A stretch of 64,000 nucleotides of DNA from Hydractinia symbiolongicarpus (GCF_029227915.1 NC_079875.1:12519001-12583000); one strand, 5' to 3'; counted from the first letter of the stretch, positions 35,101-47,248 are shown. The notes: generated by a model not told the origin, from the letters alone. Numbers and translations: made by a program.

Positions 35101-36377
35101 AACATTATGTTGTTTATCACCGTTAATAATAATTTGGATTGGTAACGTCTATGTCATATTTATTTGTAGTAGAGAAATCTACAAGTCTTTATGGTGACAG
35201 CAATCACAAGTGAATACTGGACCATCAGTTTTCAAATCCACAAGTTCTTGCCCCATTCCCACATTTGTTTCTGTAGCTCTCATGCTTTCTCTGAAGCATG
35301 GTTTGATGTTCAATCAATCATCATGCGTTGTTGTTTATCGCGTTTTTGCTTTAAAAATGTTCTTTTCTCTGAGAATTATTTTTTATAAATACTACACTTC
35401 CGTCGTAACAATAATTCAGGCTCCTGACTGATTCTCTTTTAATCCTATATTCCATTTAATAAAAGGAAAGAGGTTTCAAATGTTTCAAAACAGTACTTAC
35501 TGCATGGATATCAGAAGAAGAAGAATGTGTATTTTGTGTATTCTTTAACATTCCACATATTTTTTTCTATCTAGCTGGTACTTTGGTTGTATCACTCGGG
35601 ATGAAAGTATTCGCTATCTTAAACATCCCGAAAACAAATCTGGGGCTTTCTTAATTCGCAAAAGTGAAAATCCATCCAGTGGCCAATTGTACGTATTATC
35701 CATGTTGAAAGGGAACTTTGTGCAACATTTTAGTATCAAAAGAAAGTTCGTCCTTTCAAAAATTCAGGAATGTAATTCGTTAAACGAACTGCTACATCAT
35801 TGCAAAAGTGACTGGCCCCTTGGAGAGCCATGCATAAAAGTAAGTATGAAGAATTAGTCTGGTAGTCTTTTGCTTCTTCACGTTTTATCAAGCACTTTTT
35901 TTTATCTGTTTTCATTAACGCAATGCAAGAGGCTTCGACTGAGACTTAAAACATTTTCGTTGCAGGGATTGACGCAAGTGTTGAAATTCCTTTTTTTTCA
36001 AATTCTATCCTTTTCTTCTGAGTTATGCTATTGCTTAGCAGACACTTATTTTATTTATTCTGTAGTACAAGACCCAGGAATAAAATTGGTAGTCACATAT
36101 AGCTATATGACCTAACAATGTCTCGTTTCGAAACAAAATTTGTGGATTTAGAAGTGATTGCCAACTTGCATGTTTAAAACTCCACAAAAACGATTTAAAA
36201 TTGAAATGAAATTATCCAAAATTAATTATTAAAGATTCAGGAAGAACTTTTTTGTCTCTGCGAAAAAATTCGTCACTTCTTTCTGTAAAAGGTTTCTGTG
36301 AAAAGTCATTTTAAACCACATTACATAATTTACTTTTAGAATCCTAAGTCATCACTAATTGGGAAATTCAAAACGCT
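28852..36377 (+). CDS. TRIM-like RING/B-box/coiled-coil/SH2 gene, copy 3 (most complete)
   Basis: Exons by splice signal and phase: 28852-29108, 29494-30413, 30503-30548, 31072-31118, 33302-33374, 35575-35839 and probably 36340-36377. All joins keep one open frame of at least 548 residues. The RING ligands are C14, C17, C29, H31, C34, C37, C54 and C58. Two B-box motifs follow, then a coiled coil, an acidic, Thr/Ser-rich linker (TPTNAEPETYSDAG, then TEASTTVRNLEDE) and an SH2 domain from about residue 449, with the phosphotyrosine-binding Arg near 476. The linker-SH2 junction reads DEP-WYFG. The expected role is ubiquitination of tyrosine-phosphorylated partners in the cytoplasm. No tyrosine-kinase motifs were seen downstream. 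The true C-terminus is not identified. Introns 4 and 5 hold minisatellites. Confidence 0.8.
29494..30413 (+). CDS. B-box/coiled-coil exon, copy 3
   Basis: 920 bp between TTGTTAG and a GTAGGT donor. It opens SKSGTSNGLCQQTENCKQ. Zinc motifs: C..C, CSTCGTKICEKC and PLCSQHNS, CIQCD, CVFCVHREHKNH. The coiled coil runs over roughly residues 190-300 (RLSKIYHETLMKLEREREIF and onward). NPLGELKVFI closes the ordered part. Confidence 0.88.
31745..32165 (+). repeat. Minisatellite, unit about 15-16 bp, in copy-3 intron 4
   Basis: Many variants of CGACAAGTAAACCC and CGACGAGTAAACTC in tandem for about 420 bases. Every unit keeps GTAA or TAAAC. The minus-strand open frames of repeated FTCRSLLVGVYSS type are a consequence of the unit length, not a gene. 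Confidence 0.85.
33302..33374 (+). CDS. Linker exon before SH2, copy 3
   Basis: 73 bp from TATGCCAG to a GTGAGT donor. It encodes DNKRRNHPTCDTEASTTVRN and LEDE plus the start of a Pro codon. That codon is completed by the first base of the SH2 exon 2.2 kb downstream. The homologous copy-1 exon (1577-1661) shows the same relation to its SH2 exon. Confidence 0.72.
33545..33838 (+). repeat. Minisatellite, 15-bp unit GTTATATCTGGTCAA, in copy-3 intron 5
   Basis: About nineteen near-identical units, with CAA/CAT variants at the unit end. It is preceded at 33470-33545 by a TTG/TTA-rich microsatellite. The period is a multiple of three, so frames stay open; the apparent ORFs are artefacts. Confidence 0.9.
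35575..35839 (+). CDS. SH2-domain exon of TRIM-SH2 copy 3
   Basis: 265 bp from TTTTTTTCTATCTAG to GTAAGT. It encodes one leading base, then WYFGCITRDES, GAFLIRKSENP, VLSMLKGNFVQHFSIK and NSLNELLHHCKSDWPLGEPC. The alphaA2 Arg, betaB5 Arg and betaD4 His are all present, so phosphotyrosine binding should be intact. It is nearly identical to 840-1104 on the other strand, pointing to recent duplication or conversion. Confidence 0.9.
36340..36377 (+). CDS. Possible short exon after SH2, copy 3
   Basis: After TACTTTTAG and before GTAAGT there are 38 open bases encoding NPKSSLIGKFKTL. The phase follows correctly from the SH2 exon. The peptide has no recognisable domain and no counterpart found in copy 1. 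Supported by splice signals only. Confidence 0.4.
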
Positions 36378-37152
36378 GTAAGTATTTACAAAGAATGATT
36401 GAATTATCGTCATATTTAAAGAGTGCGCTGGATAAAGTTTGCAAGTCTTCAAGAAATATGGGTCGAGTTAACGACTGTGCAAGTTATCCGAGGTTTAAGT
36501 TATTCGGAGTGTTTTGTTAAAAAGAATTAACGAAACTTAAAAGGGACCCAAGAAAATGGTTCGAGATAAAAAAAAAAGAGTTATCCGGTGACCAAGTTAC
36601 CAGGAGCTAACTGTGACTATAAAAGGAAACATCTATCATCGAGATTTTCATCAAAAAGAAAACACAGTTGGTACTAGAGGATGTAAACAACGTAACCAGC
36701 AAGCGCTTTGATACTGCACATTGTTTTAGATCTGTGATTCATATGCCTATGTAAACCAACGAAAAATTTATATTACAATAGCCTATGACAATGTTTGTAA
36801 TCAAACTTCTAAATTTTAGTAAGTGAAATTAATAAAATCAAATGAATAATAGTTTGTTAATTCGTCATGTTTTAGTTATAACTATATTTGCGTGCTTTTC
36901 GAGGCTTTCTGTTTCGTGATGAGGATTATACGAAAAGTGAACGAGAAATATTTGCCAATGCAACTAAATGAACGAAAATTACAGCGTGATCAGTGGTAGC
37001 AAATTCAAACATAATTTAAATATTGTTTTCTTATTTGAAAGAAAAAATTTTTTTATGGCTTCATTAATTGACAGCGTATTATGTTTCATATATGAAGCAT
37101 GTGATGCATTAGAATTAATTATCAAAATCCACGACGCACTTAACTTTTATTG

Positions 37153-37290
37153 GGCTCTAATTGGGTCTGCGTAGATCAAAATGAGCATTAAATACTCTAG
37201 GACTCTCCATCTACGCCATGGCCCCTCCTGGAAATAATAGACAGGGTATATCCCTCGATATTTGTGAGGCTAGCCATGTAAAATATGCAC
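37153..37290 (+). mobile_element. 5'-truncated SINE, 3' half
   Basis: Matches 62278-62418 with about two differences over 138 bases (shared GGCTCTAATTGGGTCTGCGT through GCTAGCCATGTAAAATATGC). It lacks the tRNA-like head. Its ATCT tail is continuous with the tetranucleotide array that follows. Confidence 0.85.
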
Positions 37291-37940
<650 letters not shown>

Positions 37941-38219
37941 TGTTCGTATGTTGACAACATTATACACATTTTCCGAATTGCATGTTTTTTATAATTTTAT
38001 AATTTTGATGTATCGACTTTAGGATCATATTCAGCATCAGTAAATTGGTGTGTGTATATAAATTTTTAACTTAATCCGGCATGTAAAATGCTATTTTGGT
38101 GGAATTAATGTTACAGTTAAAGTCTTCTTCATTTTTGATTTGTACTTATAAGCTTCTTCTGAAACCCTGTTGTAACAGGTTGTTTTCTTGTAGTATGAAT
38201 CTGAAGATTTCACATTTTA

Positions 38220-38500
38220 TTCAATGTGACGGTTTTGGGAAAAAACGGTAACAACCTATAATATCGGTAATTATTTTATCGGTAGTATTGATAATGAAAC
38301 AAAAGAAATAACGATAGTATTGTAATCAAAAATTAAAAGTATCGTTACATTTTTAACAAGTATCGATAGTGCTAATAATATTATCGATACTTCTCTTATG
38401 ATTGTATTGGTATTATCAATACCAATCTATTATCGATACTAAAGGTATCGGTAATTACTTCTAATATTACCGATACCAATTTATTACCAATACTAGTGCT
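38220..38500. repeat. Degenerate palindromic repeat of TATCGATA/GGTAT words
   Basis: Dense, both-strand words such as ATCGATAC, GGTATCGGTAAT, TATCAATACC and ATTACCGATACC. The block looks like a decayed palindromic satellite or a transposon end. No flanking inverted ends were identified. Confidence 0.55.
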
Positions 38501-39411
38501 CATGATAGTGGCCGTAGACTGAATATGGCTACCTGACAATAAAAAAGATTACTGATGCACGTGCGTTTATGAGTGAAAAAAGCAGGACCGTTCAAGACGA
38601 CCTGCCTTTTAATAAAATTTATAAAGTTTTAAAAAAGATACCATGCAAAGAACCCTAAAATGCTTCTGTAACCACGCTTTTCTTTTTGAGAATAAATAGT
38701 TTAACCAACTTTGGTAAACACTTTATGGTTTAGCTTTTAGTATTTTATTAAGGTGGTCTGTTGTTTAATAAATTCGTAACACACGGCACACAGTAAGTCA
38801 TCCCTCTGCGAAAAAAACTACGATGTTTCGATAATAAAACTGTAGCTTTTTACTTTTGCCAAAGTTCCTGCTATTTTTTTCTATTTTTTGGGGTGGAGGA
38901 GGGGGTGGGGATAAAATTTCAAAAAAGGAACGGGGATTAAAATCTCTGTGCTGTCGGTCGGTTTTAAATTCTGGTTCTGTAAATTAGATATTCTTCACTG
39001 AGGTGTTTTTCACGTGGTAGCGTGGGGATTTTCTCTCTTTTCTGAATTGCCATTGAGTCAGGTGGTTGGGCAGAGAAACGGAAAACAATATAGGTAGCTA
39101 ACTAAATGTATTTATTTTTAACATTTTATTTATATATTCACTAAAAACTTACAAGCAATATAGTTCTCTGTTTACAAAAAAATATAGTTAAAGATTTCAA
39201 ACCAAAATACACTTCTTTACCAGTTTAGCTAAGTTTTTCACTTATTTTAAAACTTAAAATGATATATAAATCAGAAGTTATCCATCTCCACCCAGTAATA
39301 TTTAAAGCTTCAAGCATGTTTCCGTATAAAGAAATAGACTGAAAAATGCCTTTCTTCAGCAAGCTCCTGCATCTTTCTGCCTGTCATGCAGTTGTTAGAG
39401 CTAAAAATGGC

Positions 39412-39783
39412 TTACTGTGGAAAATAAGTATTCAAAAGGTCTATATGCATATTCTTATCTTTAATTAACTGTGAAGAAAAAAAACTGTCAACCTCGTCCC
39501 CAGAACTTTTTATATTCAGGCCGTCAAATATAAAAAACTGGCAAGTCTTCGGGGAGTAGAACTTACCTTTAATTGCTAAAATTTCGATCATGTACATGTC
39601 GCTTCGGTGTCTGTATCTACACCGTTTCCCTTCCGCAATATCGTCCTCCAATTTTTCCAAATAAGCCGTCTTAACAATTGCCGTTGAATTGTCGCACTCA
39701 AAAAAAAACAAGACTGTATTTTTTATACCCTGTGTTTTGACTACAAATTCCAGCCATTTTCGTGTCTTGTTGCAAAGAAACAA
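39412..39783 (-). CDS. Unassigned 123-residue open frame
   Basis: Reads MFLCNKTRKWLEFVVKTQGI, FFECDNSTAIVKTAYLEKLE, EGKRCRYRHRSDMYMIEILA and ends NTYFPQ. Composition is protein-like, with charged and aromatic residues spaced as in a folded domain. I do not recognise the family. It may be a separate piece of the minus-strand remnants at 41140-42061. The gene structure around it was not resolved; it could also be a mobile-element remnant. Confidence 0.35.
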   Translation of the reverse strand: MFLCNKTRKWLEFVVKTQGIKNTVLFFFECDNSTAIVKTAYLEKLEDDIAEGKRCRYRHRSDMYMIEILAIKGKFYSPKTCQFFIFDGLNIKSSGDEVDSFFSSQLIKDKNMHIDLLNTYFPQ

Positions 39784-39959
39784 AAGTTTGGTGGGGTAAA
39801 TTAGAATGCTGCAGTATTATTTCGATTACTTTGACCAATGGCTGAACGGTTCCCGAAAAAGGGCCGGTAAAAAAACGGACTTTCGTCTTAGGGGGTTAAA
39901 ACATAATGCGTATGTCACATGGTGCCTACCAACTGCGATATCACGTGTCGCACAGACAT

Positions 39960-41150
39960 CTGCTACGGAAATTTAAGTGCTTGCAACTTTGTAACCAATA
40001 TGGCTCTTTCATTAAAAAGACCAGCTATTATTTATGAAAAGGAGGAACATATGGAGGCCGCAGAGTTAAGTACAATAAGTGATTTTTTAGCGAAGGGGTG
40101 TGGGTGTAACCTGGGAAGTACTAGTACTAATTGTATTAGGCATTTCACTACAGAAGAGGTAGAGTTTTTTAAAAAATTCTGTGGCTGAGTTGTCAAGGGA
40201 GAAAAAGACATTTTTGTATTAATTTATTACAAATTTCTAGGCTACCCAAATTTTTATCTACAAGTTCAGGACATATAAATTTCTTTATGTATAGGCGTAA
40301 AATTTGCAGAAAGACTTTCCTTTTCTTACTAGATATATCCTTGCAAACTTTTGCTCGTTTATGCAAACATTTTGATGAGGAGGGTGCAAAACCAAGAAAA
40401 CATGGTAATAACAAAAGGCTCCCATCTAATGCCCATACATACGAAACAAATTGCCATGTAAAAGGGTTTATTGAAAATTATGCAGAATAGCATGCTGTTT
40501 TATTGCCTGGTCGGATACCAGGTTGCAGGGATGAATCAATTTCATTAATTCCATCATCAGATACAAAACAAATATATGGCACTACTACAGAGAAAGTTGT
40601 ATAAAATCTGTTATTCCATATGTAAGCTACAGTCAGTTTACAGTGTTGTGGAATGAGCTCAACCCATGGGTGGTAGTTGCCAAACCACTAACGGATATAT
40701 GTGTGACTTGTCAATCAAATAATAATGTCATTTTTTCGCAGCATTGATAAATCCGAACAGGAAAAATCAAATCTTCTTAGGGAGCAAATTGACCACCTGA
40801 AAAAAGCACAAGAAGAGCTTGATTATTATAAGCAGCAATGTCGTCAGGCAGTGGAAGATTTAAAACGTATCCACAATATGATCCTAATGCATTAAATGAG
40901 TCATGTTCGTTTAATGGAACAGCTCATTACACATGGGACTATGCACAACAGCTACATTACCCACAGGATCCTTTTCAGCCTGGTCCAATATATTTCGAAA
41001 CACCAAGAATATGCAATATATTTGGAGTGTGTAATGATATCCCTCATTGTAGTCTACCTGAAGCATGTAGTCACCTGTTTTCAAACCATGTTTTAAGTTA
41101 TTGTAGTATTCAACCTAAGAGGCAAAAAGTAAGAAAAAAACTCCAAATCT
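39960..41150 (+). pseudogene. Broken transposon-type ORF (CGC / RRKICRKTF / HYPQDPFQPGPIYF family)
   Basis: Successive plus-strand pieces: LAKGCGCNLGSTSTNC with EEVEFFKKFCG; MYRRKICRKTFLFLLDISLQ with GAKPRKHGNNKRLPSNA and IENYAE-stop-HAVLLPGRIPG; a Cys/helix piece EQIDHLKKAQEELDYYKQQC; then, after a frame change near 40860, AHYTWDYAQQLHYPQDPFQP with GPIYFETPRICNIFGVCND. This order of motifs recalls a repeated family of long uncharacterised proteins, probably transposon-encoded, in cnidarian genomes (recollection, not a search). At least three stops or frame changes make it dead. Confidence 0.5.
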
Positions 41151-42061
41151 ACATTCTAAGCACAATGAAGCGAAATACTTCTATCTACCTGTTTCCTCTT
41201 TCGATGCATATGAGATTTAAGATCTTTAATGACCTCACGCCATGTTTCCCATGCCTGATTTTTGAGTCCTTTCATCCTTTCCCCATCGATAAAGGTCACA
41301 CCTTTTTCCACTGATTCTTCACCTCTGTCGTCAGAGGATGTGTCATTGCATTCCGTTTCATTATTGACATTTTTTTGTCATTTAGAAACACCACATTCAA
41401 TACAATCATTATTCATACAGGAAGTTTCTCTACGGCATGAATACCTAACACAACTAAATCGTGTGGGTTAGTAGAAAGCTTTAGCTTTAAGCTTTTGTTT
41501 ATGCCTTTCGCGAGCAAACAAGCATTCTCGCGCACTTCGCACAAGCTCGACGATTCAGGAATGTTTTTATTCCATATATACTTCTTGTGAGCTTTGAAAA
41601 AATTATAGAGCCTGCCAAATGAAAGTTTTTGTCAAAGCTTTCTGGGAAGCTGTCGCCGTTGTTTGAAAGCCCAAGAATTTCACTTCTGTTTAAAATGTCA
41701 TGTGCGTCTCTAAGTGTCCACAACAAGTATTGTTTTTGCATATATTGAGACATCCCATCAATTTTCCCAATATAAACATTGTCCTTTTTGCCAGGGCTTA
41801 TGTAAGTCATTTCTGGTCTGTCCAAATATTTCTTTATCTATTGGACCAGTTTCTCGCTCAAGTACTCGTATTTTCGTCCTTTTTTTCGATAACCCAATCA
41901 ATTTTATACTTTTTAGCAAGGGATTCAATAACCTCACTTTTTCCTGTTTGGCAAGCCTTCTTCTGCACGGTTTTGACTGCGATAGTAAAAGTAATATAGA
42001 AAAGGCATGTCAAGATAAGTAGAATGAACAATATATGGGTTTGTGGATGATAGATTAACAA
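41140..42061 (-). pseudogene. Unassigned minus-strand coding remnants
   Basis: Pieces in different frames: KKACQTGKSEVIESLAKKYK and IDWVIEKKDENTST (up to 42061); TYISPGKKDNVYIGKIDGMS with LRDAHDILNRSEILGLSNNG, DSFPESFDKNFHLAG and FSKLTRSIYGIKTF (41825-41499); and VEKGVTFIDGERMKGLKNQA further down. The middle piece looks like a real globular domain. Family not recognised with confidence. The frame breaks suggest a relic that overlaps the plus-strand transposon debris. Confidence 0.4.
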
Positions 42062-42069
42062 ATGAATCT

Positions 42070-43180
42070 GTGCATCCGATTGACAAGAACAACATAAAAG
42101 TTAACCTTCCAATGTTCGAGAATCCATAATACCCTAAAATTATGTGCCCATATTAGTAAAAACAAGTCATTTAAATATTTGAGTATTTAGTTTAGTTCGA
42201 GAATAACATCTATATTCTAAATTTTAAAATTTCCCACAAAGGTTACCAATAAAAAAATAGCTCTCATGATCTTTGAAAACCATTTTAAAGGTAAAAAATC
42301 AGCGTCAAGCTCTATGCTAAACCCAGAAATGATTCTTTTAAAAAAAAAATGTGTAGATGTTTTTTGTAAGCAATGAGAAATTAAAAATCCGGCTAGGATA
42401 TGCTTGGGCGTGCGTCATGCTTTTTAAAGATATAAATAAAAAACTAAAATGTGTCCCATTGGGTTGTGTGAGTAAAATGAAATGGTCCTGTATTTAGTTT
42501 TAAAAGAACAGCCACAAAACTAAAGGTGAAATTGAGCTTTAAAAACTGGCTAATAAAACAAATCAGAGAAGGATTCAAAAAAGAAGCAAACAACAAGGCG
42601 AAAGAAACGGCTAGTGAATGATTTTGCGTCTGTAACTTTCAGAACCGCAAAAATATATGTTTTTTTCAGTTGACATGCATTGACGTTTCTGTTGTTGGTG
42701 GGTGGGTTTGAAAAAGAAACGTCAAATTGACGTCATTTCTCGTGGCAACTATACTCAGGTGTTGTTCTTCATTAAATATTCCAGTTAGTGAAGCAAAAAA
42801 TGAAAAAAATAAAACTGTTGCAGGGTCGTGAAAGCACAGATTTCATCATAAAAACAAAGCAGCTTTCAGGCGAGATACGCAATAAAAATTCAGTTGTCAT
42901 TAACAGGACCAGGACGAAGAAGAAAGCAAAACAAATATCTCTCTGCTATCACTTCATGTGCAACTAAAATTTTTAATAACTTTATGAATATAGTTACCAT
43001 AAAAATAAGATATGTATTGTTTTTACCGATTAAAAAATGTAAGGCATATTTTAGATCTGCAAAATATCATAGTCCCGAGAGAGTAATTTTCACGGTCACC
43101 GTTCTACATTCTTGATAACTTTTACGCATTTTTTTCTCTTTCGTTGTTAGAAAATTTGTAAGATCCCGTGCATGACGTTA
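42070..43180. other. Spacer, nothing supported
   Basis: AT-rich, with short unassigned frames only. Confidence 0.35.
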
Positions 43181-43184
43181 CTGA

Positions 43185-43625
43185 AATCTTACACTTCAGC
43201 GGGCCGTTGCGTTGATTGATCCGTAATGCAATGATTGATCCGTATTACACATCGTCCAAAACACTTTTACAGCCTGCTGATTGCTAATATTTGGCAAGTT
43301 CATTTTGTTCTGTTATTTCGTAAAATAACCTTTTAAAAATCGACCTTTGCAACAAAAACTATGTTCGTTTTTTCTGTTCTCAGCATGTCCCGTTTTTAAA
43401 ATTTTTGAATTTTAGCAGGCCACCGTTCGTGTTGATTGATCCATAAGGCAGGTTTGGCAGAAGTAGCATTTCCCTGATCTACACATCTCTAAGAGAAAAG
43501 CTTTCGCAGCCTACATGCTGCAGAGTTTTGACCAGTTGATTTTGTTCGGTCGTTTCGTGAAATAGCCTTTCAAATATCGGACTTTTGCGACAAAAACTAA
43601 GTTCGGGATTGCAGAATGTTTCAAC
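43185..43625 (+). repeat. Two diverged tandem units of about 235 bp
   Basis: Unit 1 starts GCGGGCCGTTGCGTTGATTG and unit 2 (near 43415) GCAGGCCACCGTTCGTGTTG. Both continue with TTGATTGATCC, CAGCCT.C.TG, TTGATTTTGTTC.GT-like stretches, and end GCGACAAAAACTA.GTTCG (GCAACAAAAACTATGTTCG in unit 1). Indels separate them; no coding role seen. Confidence 0.6.
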
Positions 43626-43948
43626 TAGTATTTTGAAGAACATACAGAAGGTAAAACCCTTGGCTATAGTGAAAAGTTTCATAAGGTTTCATCAAGTCTT
43701 TTATGGAACTGTTTTTTATTGACTGTAGAAAAACTAAATAGTTTTTTTGCCTTTGCTGCGCAACCAATGGAATGCAGGTTTAATGCGCGGTTACCATGAC
43801 GCAATTGCGCCATCTTTTAAATTTTCATATTAGAGTGTTTTAAACTCTTTCTACATTTGAGACGATTTTGACATAAGTAAAAAAATAAAAATTATCTGTT
43901 GTGTTTTATGATATTGTTTATAAAATAAATTGGAAAAACATTTAACAA

Positions 43949-46900
43949 ATGGCGTTTGGTAAAGCAATAGCCGCTTTGTTTTCAAAAAAGAAAACTTGAA
44001 GGAGGAAGAACAATTATTCAAGATCATTTTCTCGTGCATCTGCGACATACAGTTTAGAAGATCGATCAAGTGCTTCAAGTTGCAGCGATATACCGAAAGA
44101 TGATATTAAAGCAACTCTAGTGGAAATCATGGATGAAAATACATCGCATGCAGACTGCGCTACTGTTGTAAGGGAAGATAACTCCGTTTACGCCTTCTCA
44201 GAAGACTCACAAGTGTTAGTTCGAAACAGAGTAATCCGGAATGTAGATTATGTAGACGGACAAGAGTTAGATGCAGAAAATGAGTTGATTGATGATGGTG
44301 ATGATGACGATGATGAAGTTGACAAAAATAGGCATAAGGATGACAGTGAGAGCGAAGGTGATGATGTCTCGGTGACCCAATTATATATGGGTTCTTCAAG
44401 AGATTCTTCTGATCCCAATGAAAGGTATGCACAGGAAAGCAATAACTACGACAGGGAGAATGCGGTTGCCACCGCAGAAATAAAGAAATCTTCATTGGTG
44501 CAAAATTGAAGAACAAGATAAAGAAGCTCAGCAATGAAGAGAGAGTAAAACCAAAAAAGGACAAAGATTGGGTACAGAGAAAAATGGGAGAGGCTGAGAA
44601 GATAAGAAAGGAAAAAAGAGCTGTGTTAAAACGTTTAAATAAAAGAAATGCAGAAGAGGTAAGTCTTTTGTTTATTTGTTTGTTTGTTTTCTTGTTGGTT
44701 TGTTTGTTTGTTTTCGAAACAAAAAGAATTAATAATCAAGCGATCGAATTCCTGTGTGCTGCTAAAGATGAAAGAAACACGCTATATTAAATGAGGAAGC
44801 AGGTCAACCTCATCCCAAGGGCATCTTGTATGTTTTCTGGTACCCCGTGACGGCGATTCTTCGTCCCGATATAAAAAAAGAACAGGCGCTGGGAACAAGG
44901 TTGTAACCAGATGTAAGTTTTGTTCCAAATGGAAAACAAAGATTACTGTATTGTATGTTATGTGTTGTATGTTATTGATGCATTAATGCAACTTGAATGA
45001 ACATGCGAAAAAAGATTTGCCTGAATAAGCTCGTAAGGTTTAGGAATGTTTTCTAGCAGGCACTTAAGTGACAATGCGTGCTGAATCTGTTATTTACACC
45101 CAAGTTGAATGAATATATTAAGCATATATTTTTTTGTCTCAGACACTCTTTCTCTAAATCAGTAAGCATAAATACATAGGAGTTTGAGGAAGAAGAGTCA
45201 TAATAATTTTCAATACTCAAAGGTTCAGAGAAATAAGTGCATATAAACAAAATTACATCAACCTAAAATAGTATAAAAATATTTCGCGAAAGGAATAAGA
45301 GAGACTGAGAAAGCTGAATAGATCTACGTGCAGTTGTAATGAAGTTGCATCTATTCATTCTCCTTCGCCAAGTAATCGTTCAGTTTACAGTCCAGTAAAA
45401 ATCTTCCATTCCACGATGGAGATCACGTAGCGTTTCACCACTTAGTGGCGTTGTTCAATCCATGATCATAGATGAGGAGTGTCAGGGGCTTCTTCCAGAA
45501 CAATGTTTTCCGCCACCACCAAAACCAGAACCAAAATGGGTGCCACCGAAGAAAGCAACACAGCCGACTCCCACTCCTCCACTGACAGCACCACCAATAT
45601 CTCCTGGTTTACCATTCAGTGTTGCCTCCTTTTGGATTGATTTTGATACATTAAGACCTGATACAAGGTCAAGAGAACTAAAGACTGCTGCTAAAAGAAG
45701 GCTTTATGACAGTTTGCAGTATCCATAACTTTATCTGCTGCTAATGGAGCTCTCTTTACGTAAGTTGTGATCATAAAACAAGCAAAATGTAAAAATAATG
45801 CTACAGATTCAAGTTCGATACATGCCTGAGTAAAACTTTATTAGCAGGCTTTGGTAGGTATGGTTGATTAAGTCTTATTAGTCTCGCATATCATCTTTTT
45901 TTGTTTTTATTTTTCAAGGTATGTGTGGAAAGGTAAATTGAAGAAAGTAGAAAAATATTTAGCAGACAAACGTATTCATGGTAAAATCAACAAACGAGAT
46001 CATAGAGGAAGGTAATTTAAACGTAGAAGCTTTGCCGTATGACAAACAGTATGCTGGACGACGCTAGTTTGCCGTACGACGCTAAATTGCTGTAATGCTT
46101 AGAAAAAACGGCTTCCGCTTTTTATGATTACTTTCTGGGAAACGCCCCTTTATTATTTCCGCCCTTTATTAAACACCACTTTTATAGATGCGTTAATTTA
46201 AAACATAATGCAGTTGTTAAATTTCACCATCAAGGATATCTTAATAAAAAAAGATATGGTCAATACTGCACCAGTTTCTAATATCATTGATAGTTCTTAT
46301 TGATGATGATGTAGATATTATGTGAAATAATAAGCTAACCGTTAAAGTACTATAATTTACTTGATGTCGCTACAACTATTTTGGGTCACAGACAGAAAGA
46401 CGGTGAGTATTTTGGCAAAAGGAAAGAAAAAGTTTCAAAAGTTTTTTTAACGCCCGCTATAAACTGTTTTATATCACTCAGAGCTTGATTTTTTTAAGTG
46501 TTTAACATTGTCCAAAGGGCTTTCTACCAACAAGAAAATTTTTTATCTCGTGTTTCGAGATTGTTATACGGAAAAAGCCATGGGGGCGAAGTTAATATCC
46601 ATTATCACTTCACCCTTCGTGTAACAATGAAATATCTATAACCTGCTTTTTTATTTTGGTTGTAGGTCAGCTGTTGGAAGTACCTGGTATAAGTTTGAAT
46701 GGAAGAGGCAAAGATGGAAAAACACCTCTGTATAAGGTATTAAATTAGGCACGCACTGGAAAAAGGATAGTGGAAGATTTTTAACCGTCCGTACAGCTTA
46801 CATAGACAAGAGACTATTTATATTTTAGTGCTCTCCGTGTGCTGTCAGTCCATGAGCCAAATATGGTAACCGCTAAAAGCGACACGCGAATTTGTGTAGG

Positions 46901-47248
46901 TTTCAGACAGACGTATATCGCTAGTTTTGCAAAGTTTATTCCCGCAAGTGTTCAACCAATGTGTTTTTAATATATCAAATATATTGCATTGTTAAGATTT
47001 GATGTACCTGTTTAACTATATTCCTGCCACGTAGTATTTTGACAAAGATTGTGTTTCAATTATTCGAAAATGTCGGATTTTGTTTTGAGGCTGTGGAAAT
47101 TCGCAGTAACAACGCTGTAAAAATGTTGCTACAAAAGGGCGCAAACTTGCTCATGAAAGCGCGTGATGGTCGAAACGCCTTCAACTACGCCCTTCAAGAC
47201 CTGGGTGACAATAATATTCAGATGATCAAGCATTTATACAACGATTGA
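43949..47248 (+). pseudogene. Acidic/proline-rich ankyrin-repeat gene, damaged
   Basis: Starts MAFGKAIAALFSKKKT then TGA at 43997, and continues in the same frame through an acidic stretch (DDGDDDDDEVDKN) to 44509. A frame change near 44490 leads to IGAKLKNKIKKLSNEERVKP..RNAEE at a GTAAGT donor (44658). A proline-rich exon around 45462-45759 (PPPPKPEPKWVPPKKA, then FSVASFWIDFDTLRPD) shifts frame near 45727 into LSAANGALFT at a GTAAGT donor. That joins in phase to YVWKGKLKKVEKYLADKRI (45919-46011), an ankyrin half-repeat. Further ankyrin exons are QLLEVPGISLNGRGKDGKTP (46665-46737) and AVEIRSNNAVKMLLQKGANL to a stop at 47248. One ankyrin exon appears to be missing. Function unknown. Confidence 0.55.
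44804..44906. mobile_element. Short inverted-end element (CAACCTCRTYCCMAG family)
   Basis: CAACCTCATCCCAAGGGC at the left end is answered by GCGCTGGGAACAAGGTTG at the right end, about 100 bp in all. The same terminal word recurs across 48-49 kb and at 63165. A MITE-like element within an intron of the ankyrin gene. Confidence 0.5.

Noticed and set aside
44248-44564. Minus-strand frames opposite the acidic region
   Set aside because: Low-complexity shadows (Ser/His runs) of the acidic GAT/GAC codons on the plus strand.
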